Of a DNA stretch of 5,595 bases, positions 1-3,406 are shown one piece after another (position 1 is the stretch's first letter; every line of letters starts with the position of its first letter). Both the position numbers and the translations under genes were made by a program. The notes beneath the pieces are model-generated. The model was given only the letters and a program-made list of their open reading frames with translations, did no database searches and was not told where the DNA came from. This DNA comes from Candidatus Methanogaster sp. UBA203 (GTDB lineage Archaea > Halobacteriota > Methanosarcinia > Methanosarcinales > Methanogasteraceae): positions 1 to 5,595 of the forward strand of contig DASC01000061.1 in assembly GCA_002503595.1 (NCBI GenBank), in the 5' to 3' direction.

Positions 1-13
1 CATAAAAGTCTCA

Positions 14-120
14 ATCCGTGTCCATCAGTGTTAATCTGTGGCTAAAAGTCATATAATCCACAGATTAACCCGGATTACAGTGATTTAAGGCAAGATCTGC
101 GTAAATTTGTGAAATCTGCA
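14..120. repeat. Nine-unit heptamer array (about ATCnGTG), groups oriented + - +
   Basis: Related heptamers can be read at regular spacing. On the plus strand they are ATCCGTG (14), ATCAGTG (24) and ATCTGTG (34). On the minus strand they are ATCACTG (84-78), ATCCGGG (75-69) and ATCTGTG (65-59). On the plus strand again they are ATCTGCG (95), ATTTGTG (105) and ATCTGCA (114). Spacing within each group is 9-10 bases, about one helical turn, so the units of a group lie on one face of the DNA. Strings of this AATCTGTG type recur, from memory, in intergenic DNA of many unrelated environmental genomes; that is not verified here. It could be a dispersed intergenic repeat, a protein-binding array or the edge of a small mobile element. 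No gene is seen within it. Confidence 0.65.
31..68. repeat. Perfect 11-bp inverted repeat with 16-base spacer
   Basis: TTAATCTGTGG at 31-41 is the exact reverse complement of CCACAGATTAA at 58-68. An outer pair, AATCCG at 13-18 and CGGATT at 71-76, extends the symmetry after an unequal interruption (12 bases against 2). In RNA this would form a stem-loop; in DNA it could form a cruciform or a dimeric binding site. It is the inner junction of the heptamer array. No T-run follows the stem closely on either strand, so a terminator role is not favoured. Confidence 0.75.
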
Positions 121-260
121 TCTACGATAATTATCATAAATCACCAATTTTTTAGATAGTGTCTCGGTTACACTTAATTTGAAATGGATAGCCTTTTATG
201 TTAAAAACATATTATTTCGGTAGCAAAATGTTGAGCTCACCAGCAGATGACATTCCAGGA
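121..260. other. AT-rich gene-free stretch with small palindromes
   Basis: No coding frame here has support on either strand. The stretch holds a 10-bp perfect palindrome, GATAATTATC (126-135), a run of six T on the plus strand (148-153), and a small hairpin AGTGT/ACACT (158-162 and 170-174, loop of 7). The plus-strand T-run could end a transcript arriving from the left of the window, and the minus-strand operon ending at 261 also runs into this region. The short start-to-stop frame beginning at 198 on the plus strand is judged not to be a gene, because it lies opposite the better supported minus-strand small gene. Confidence 0.5.
197..211 (-). terminator. Possible terminator of the DUF2121 operon
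   Basis: TATGTT (197-202) and AACATA (206-211) form a 6-bp inverted repeat around AAA. Read on the minus strand, this gives a T5 run at 207-203 about 55 bases after the stop codon of the small gene. Archaeal termination depends mainly on T-runs, so this is a reasonable but weak candidate. Confidence 0.3.
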
Positions 261-510
261 TCATCGCGATCGATCCTGCACCTTCGCCATGAACTCATGA
301 ACGACCGTTTCCGAAATCTCGAGAACGCGATCACCCTTCATCGCAATCCATGTATTCGAGAACCGTGCAGACATCTGAAACATCCTGTTTATTGCGTCCG
401 GTCTCAGCGATCCACCCAGCCACCTCATGCGCATTCGCGATCGTTATGCCGTGGATCAGTTCTATCGTCCGCAGTTGTGCGGTTGCCAGTTCATTTAATT
501 CTTCTTTCAT
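261..510 (-). pseudogene. Small gene coupled to DUF2121, frame broken by one apparent extra base
   Basis: The start ATG (510-508) overlaps the stop of the upstream DUF2121 gene as ATGA, and a strong GGAGG (520-516) lies five bases before it, so translation initiation here is well supported. The first frame reads MKEELNELATAQLRTIELIH onward and stops at 333-331 after 59 residues. The next frame, entered near base 423, continues coding-like as WLGGSLRPDAINRMF, then KGDRVLEISETVVHEFM, and ends at TGA 263-261. The full span is 250 bases, that is 83 codons plus one base. Dropping one base after Glu29 gives a continuous 82-residue, mostly helical, soluble protein with no signal peptide or membrane segment. 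I do not recognise the family. Causes could be a sequencing or assembly error, a real recent mutation, or a programmed +1 shift. Less likely, the second frame is a separate gene starting at its internal ATG codons. Position implies a functional link to DUF2121. Confidence 0.62.
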
Positions 511-1112
511 AGCATCCTCCAGTGATTCTTCTCCATATCCCGCAAAAGTGCATCTTGCAGCAGCCCTTCCGGATATTCCCGAAGGGGTGGTCTCTGTACC
601 ACGCTATACGCCCGACTGACCGATGCCGTCCTCTGTGAAACCGATTCCATAGCACGCATCAGCACCATAACAGCGTCAGAAAGAGTCTTTGGCTTTTTCG
701 CCCTGCTAATCACCTCGTTTGATAACTTCTTCGTCACCACATTCCCAAATACTAAAAACGCGCTCCCTCCGGTACCAGTGACCCTGACTTGATCATTCAC
801 AACATCCGCAATCAGATACCTGCCCGGTGCGAGGTACATCCTCCTTTGCCGCCGCTCATCTGCCGAATACGATGTCACCACACCGACCAGAAGATCACCG
901 GATGCGAACACCTTCTCCTTGTCGTCCTTAATCTCGATCCGGACGTCAAGATCTCTCGATCGCTCCATCAGTTCGTCATCGGTCTTGATAATCCCGTTGT
1001 AAAGTTCGTACTCCAGTGTTTCAGAGTCTCCGCCCTCGTAAAACCGTATCTCACGCCGATCGCCGCATATAACCGCGCCGACCGCTCCAGTGAATGCGAT
1101 CACCAGCGTCAT
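507..1112 (-). CDS. DUF2121 (COG4079) protein, proteasome-like Ntn hydrolase fold predicted
   Basis: This 201-residue cytoplasmic protein without signal peptide or membrane helix matches by eye the DUF2121 family of methanogens, whose members are about this length. No function is established to my knowledge. The N-terminus MTLVIAFTG followed by GAVICGDRR (12-20) closely resembles mature proteasome beta subunits. If Met1 is removed, Thr2 becomes the N-terminal residue and Asp18 falls at position 17, the places of the Thr nucleophile and Asp17 in the proteasome. The equivalent of Lys33 is not at its strict position (Glu34); Lys43 in GIIKTDD could take its place after an insertion. A glycine-rich strand GTGGSAFLVFG (113-123) and a helix with SVSQRTASVS (157-166) also fit the fold. 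The chosen start puts Thr at position 2; there is no Shine-Dalgarno motif, but a TTTATG box about 27 bases upstream fits a leaderless message. The gene is coupled to the small gene that follows. Family assignment is fairly sure; enzymatic activity is inference. Confidence 0.82.
   Translation of the reverse strand: MTLVIAFTGAVGAVICGDRREIRFYEGGDSETLEYELYNGIIKTDDELMERSRDLDVRIEIKDDKEKVFASGDLLVGVVTSYSADERRQRRMYLAPGRYLIADVVNDQVRVTGTGGSAFLVFGNVVTKKLSNEVISRAKKPKTLSDAVMVLMRAMESVSQRTASVSRAYSVVQRPPLREYPEGLLQDALLRDMEKNHWRML
516..520 (-). promoter_or_regulatory. Strong ribosome binding site GGAGG of the small gene
   Basis: On the minus strand GGAGG (520-516) sits inside the last codons of the DUF2121 gene, five bases before the ATG at 510. 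It matches the anti-Shine-Dalgarno end of archaeal 16S rRNA. With the ATGA overlap it indicates coupled translation and shows that the downstream frame is a true gene start. Confidence 0.7.
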
Positions 1113-1181
1113 CAGGTCGTATATGGGTGATGATCACATAAATGAGATGCGAAGCAGATACCTTAATAGAACAAAGTCTGA
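1113..1181. promoter_or_regulatory. Divergent promoter region between the DUF2121 and DJ-1/trpS operons
   Basis: This short region must carry start signals for both directions. On the minus strand, TTTATG (1142-1137) lies about 25-30 bases before the DUF2121 ATG at 1112. On the plus strand, TTAATA (1163-1168) lies about 23-28 bases before the ATG at 1191. Both spacings fit archaeal TATA boxes driving leaderless transcripts. Between them is an 11-base palindrome, GTGATgATCAC (1127-1137), abutting the minus-strand box, a possible operator for a dimeric regulator. No regulator is identified. Confidence 0.45.
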
Positions 1182-1835
1182 ATGATAATCATGAGATACA
1201 GAACAGTGATCGCTTGTCTGATGCTGTGCATATCCGCATCAGTACCCGGGTGCATCACTGAAGATGATGATACCGATGATACAAATGATAACGAGGTGCG
1301 CAAAATGGCAGATTTGAGCAATAAAACGATACTGATGGTTATCGCGCCATCGGATTTCAGGGACGAGGAACTCTTCGTCCCAAAGGATTTTTTCGAGAAG
1401 AATGGGGCAGAGGTCGTGATAGCATCTGATAAGAAGGGAATAGCGAAAGGGATGCTTGGCGCGACTGTGTCGGTCGATCTTTCCATATCTAATGTCGTTA
1501 TCAGCGATTACGATGCCGTCGTCTTTGTCGGAGGATCAGGCGTTGAATCGCATAAACTCTACGAAGACGAGGCGTACCTGAAACTGGCAACGGATGCAGG
1601 CAGTTCCGGAATGGTACTCGGTGCGATCTGTCTCGGTCCGATGGTTCCTGCGAGCGCGGGCATCCTGTCAGGAAAGAATGCGACCGTCTTTGAAAGCGGC
1701 GCAGCATACATCACCGGGAAGGGCGCAAACTACACTGGCGCGGGAGTGACCCGGGATGGCAGGATCATTACAGGAGAAGGTCCTCATGCGGCAGAGGAGT
1801 TTGCGCGGACGGTCGCTGAAGCACTGGCTGGGTGA
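1182..1835 (+). CDS. DJ-1/PfpI-family protein with lipoprotein-like N-terminus
   Basis: The 217-residue product has two parts. Residues 4-24 (MRYR, a hydrophobic stretch, then VPGC with Cys24) look like a lipoprotein signal with a near-lipobox, followed by an acidic linker rich in Asp/Glu (26-38). Residues 45-217 form a DJ-1/PfpI domain: ILMVIAP strand, Glu63 in FRDEELFVP (the conserved acid next to the catalytic Cys in this family), VFVGGSG, the nucleophile elbow GAICLGP with Cys150, and the C-terminal GEGPHAAEEFARTV typical of DJ-1. The residue after the Cys is Leu, not the His of PfpI proteases, so DJ-1-like redox, glyoxalase/deglycase-like or chaperone roles are more likely than proteolysis; the exact role is unknown. 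The start is uncertain: ATG 1182 is the longest, ATG 1191 gives a better signal peptide and sits 23-28 bases after a TATA-like box, and ATG 1305 has a good ribosome site and gives a 176-residue cytoplasmic form. It lies ten bases before trpS and probably shares its transcript. Confidence 0.87.
   Translation: MIIMRYRTVIACLMLCISASVPGCITEDDDTDDTNDNEVRKMADLSNKTILMVIAPSDFRDEELFVPKDFFEKNGAEVVIASDKKGIAKGMLGATVSVDLSISNVVISDYDAVVFVGGSGVESHKLYEDEAYLKLATDAGSSGMVLGAICLGPMVPASAGILSGKNATVFESGAAYITGKGANYTGAGVTRDGRIITGEGPHAAEEFARTVAEALAG
1293..1298 (+). promoter_or_regulatory. Internal ribosome site GAGGTG before Met42 of the DJ-1 gene
   Basis: GAGGTG ends six bases before the in-frame ATG at 1305-1307 and is complementary to the archaeal 16S 3' end, whereas the upstream starts at 1182 and 1191 have no such motif. 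Use of this site would give a protein lacking the signal sequence and acidic linker, beginning just before the conserved domain. It either marks the true start or permits a second, cytoplasmic form. Confidence 0.45.
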
Positions 1836-1836
1836 T
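1831..1836 (+). promoter_or_regulatory. Ribosome binding site GGTGAT of trpS
   Basis: GGTGAT matches the archaeal 16S 3' end and lies nine bases before the trpS ATG at 1846. It includes the TGA stop of the DJ-1 gene (1833-1835), so ribosomes finishing that gene are placed at the trpS start, suggesting coupling. Confidence 0.6.
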
Positions 1837-1845
1837 TGAGAATCC

Positions 1846-3234
1846 ATGACACACCTCGATCCATGGGCATCTGCCGGCATCGACGACTACTCGAAGTTAT
1901 TCGAGGAGTTCGGGATACAACCATTCGATGAGCTCCTCTCGCATGTCCCGGATCCGTGTCCGTTCATGCGAAGGAGGATTATTTTTGGGCACAGGGGTTA
2001 TGAGCCAGTACTGGACGCAATCGTCCACGGCAAGCCCTTTGCAGTGATGAGCGGTTTCATGCCGTCCGGGAGAAACCATCTCGGAAACAAGATGGTGATG
2101 GAGGAGATCATCTGGCATCAGCGCATGGGCGGCGATGCATTCGTCGGGATTGCCGATATGGAGGCGCATTCGGTCCGCGGGATGTCGTGGAAGGACTGCC
2201 GGCGAATCGGGGTCGAGGATTACATCCTCAGTCTGATCGCGCTCGGATTTGAACCTGACGGGCACATCTATTACCAGTCAGAGTGCTCTGATGTGCGCGA
2301 TCTCGCATTCGAACTCGGCACGAAGACGAATGTGTCCGAACTCTCAGCGATCTACGGATTCAGCGGCGAAACGAGCATCGCACACCTCCAGAGCGCGCTT
2401 GTGCAGAGCGCTGACATTCTCCAGCCGCAGATTGGGCGGTATGGCGGTCCAAAGCCGGTCGTGATCCCGGTCGGCGCTGATCAGGACCCGCACATCAGGC
2501 TCGTGCGCGGGCTTGCAAGCAAGATGCGGATGTTTCGGTGCGAGATCAGGTCGGTTCATAATACGCAGCATTACGCAAGTGTAGAGAGCGCAAACGGGGT
2601 GCGGATCTCCAGGCATGAGGTTTACGAGAGCACCGGGCAGTACATCAGCGTGCGCGGCAAATCCGCACCGAAGGCAGCACTATCAGCAGTGGCATCAGCC
2701 ATCAACGGCATGGGGTACGATGTCAAGCAGCACGAAGAGCATCTCGATATCTTTGCAGATAGCGTCGATGCACATCTCTTCGAGGCGATCGAATCTGTCG
2801 TGCAGAGAACCGAGATCGCGTTTGGAGGCTACGGGTTCGTGCCGCCGGCAGCGACCTACCACCGGTTCATGAGCGGACTTCAGGGCGGAAAGATGTCAAG
2901 CAGCGTTCCTGAGAGCATAATCGCACTGGACGAGCCGCCAGAGGATGCTTTCGCGAAGGTGAAGAATGCAAAGACCGGCGGGCGGATGACGCTTGATGAG
3001 CAGAAACGGCTCGGAGGGGAACCTGACAAATGCACGGTGTACGAACTCCTGTTATTCCACCTGATACCAGATGATAAGGAGATCGTGGAGATCTATCACG
3101 AGTGCAGGAGCGGAAAGCGGATGTGCGGACCGTGCAAGGCATACACTGCCGAACTGATGGCTGAATTCCTGCGCGGGCACCAGGAAGAGCGCGAGATTGC
3201 GCGGGAGCGGCTGGGGGAGTACGGGCTTGCTTAA
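1846..3234 (+). CDS. trpS: Tryptophanyl-tRNA synthetase, archaeal type
   Basis: This cytoplasmic class Ic aminoacyl-tRNA synthetase charges tRNA-Trp with tryptophan using ATP. The 462-residue frame begins with LDPW and DDYSKLFEEFGI, the characteristic N-terminus of archaeal and eukaryotic-type enzymes. The first ATP signature is present as PSGRNHLGN (HLGN at 78-81, in place of HIGH), and the second as GGKMSSS (KMSSS at 349-353, in place of KMSKS). Between them lie the Rossmann-fold segments, including IPVGADQDPHIRLVRGLA. After KMSSS comes a helical anticodon-binding region with two close cysteines in MCGPCKAYTAEL, a pattern common near the end of archaeal TrpRS. The ATG at 1846 is supported by GGTGAT nine bases upstream and by the conserved N-terminus. 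No frame damage is seen. Asn81 in HLGN is a deviation from the more usual His. The gene probably shares a transcript with the preceding DJ-1 gene and ends at the stem-loop and T-rich tract that follow. Confidence 0.95.
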   Translation: MTHLDPWASAGIDDYSKLFEEFGIQPFDELLSHVPDPCPFMRRRIIFGHRGYEPVLDAIVHGKPFAVMSGFMPSGRNHLGNKMVMEEIIWHQRMGGDAFVGIADMEAHSVRGMSWKDCRRIGVEDYILSLIALGFEPDGHIYYQSECSDVRDLAFELGTKTNVSELSAIYGFSGETSIAHLQSALVQSADILQPQIGRYGGPKPVVIPVGADQDPHIRLVRGLASKMRMFRCEIRSVHNTQHYASVESANGVRISRHEVYESTGQYISVRGKSAPKAALSAVASAINGMGYDVKQHEEHLDIFADSVDAHLFEAIESVVQRTEIAFGGYGFVPPAATYHRFMSGLQGGKMSSSVPESIIALDEPPEDAFAKVKNAKTGGRMTLDEQKRLGGEPDKCTVYELLLFHLIPDDKEIVEIYHECRSGKRMCGPCKAYTAELMAEFLRGHQEEREIARERLGEYGLA

Positions 3235-3260
3235 GGGTGTGTGATACCTCGCCTCACGAG

Positions 3261-3319
3261 ATCCAGCGCTGGATGCTCACAACTTTTGATTTTCTATCGT
3301 TTGATCGAATCTTGTTTTT
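3261..3319 (+). terminator. Probable trpS transcription end: palindrome and T-rich tracts
   Basis: ATCCAGCGCTGGAT (3261-3274) is a perfect 14-base palindrome, flanked by GAG (3258-3260) and CTC (3276-3278), which extend the stem past a one-base bulge. It is followed by T-rich sequence: TTTTGATTTTC, and a T5 run at 3315-3319. Archaeal termination relies on such T tracts with optional structure. The perfect palindrome has no loop bases, so it could also be a dimer-protein site. Confidence 0.45.
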
Positions 3320-3335
3320 ACTTGAGGCGCGCAGG

Positions 3336-3348
3336 TATAATTTAATAA
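3336..3348 (+). promoter_or_regulatory. AT-rich promoter element of hsdM
   Basis: TATAATTTAATAA contains TTTAATA, a reasonable archaeal TATA box, which would place the transcript start near 3370 with a leader of roughly 35-40 bases including the ribosome site. The same stretch also reads as a bacterial -10 box TATAAT (3336-3341), with TTGTTT (3312-3317) 18 bases before it, so it may have come with the gene from a bacterial donor. Which reading applies cannot be decided from sequence. Confidence 0.4.
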
Positions 3349-3394
3349 GGTAGAAACGATAATTTTTAAGTACTATTCAATATGTTGCGTTGGA

Positions 3395-3399
3395 AAGGA
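3395..3399 (+). promoter_or_regulatory. Ribosome binding site AAGGA of hsdM
   Basis: AAGGA lies seven bases before the ATG at 3407 and decides for that start. The upstream ATG at 3382 is in another frame and gives only an 11-codon reading that ends inside hsdM. Confidence 0.5.
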
Positions 3400-3406
3400 A
3401 TTGGAA

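Noticed and set aside
14..120. CRISPR array
   Set aside because: The units are only 7-11 bases, degenerate, spaced by one helical turn and change orientation; there are no 25-40 base direct repeats or spacers.
198..512. Plus-strand frame of 104 codons
   Set aside because: It lies opposite the minus-strand small gene, which has a strong ribosome site and ATGA coupling. The plus frame has no ribosome site, and its composition (many Arg, His, Pro, Ser, Cys) is typical of an antisense shadow.
350..619. Plus-strand frame of 89 codons
   Set aside because: It overlaps antisense both the small gene and the end of DUF2121, with no family likeness and no initiation signal.
1163..1486. Minus-strand frame of 107 codons opposite the DJ-1 gene
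   Set aside because: It is Ser-rich, as expected from antisense of Asp/Glu-rich coding sequence, and the DJ-1 frame is clearly the real gene.
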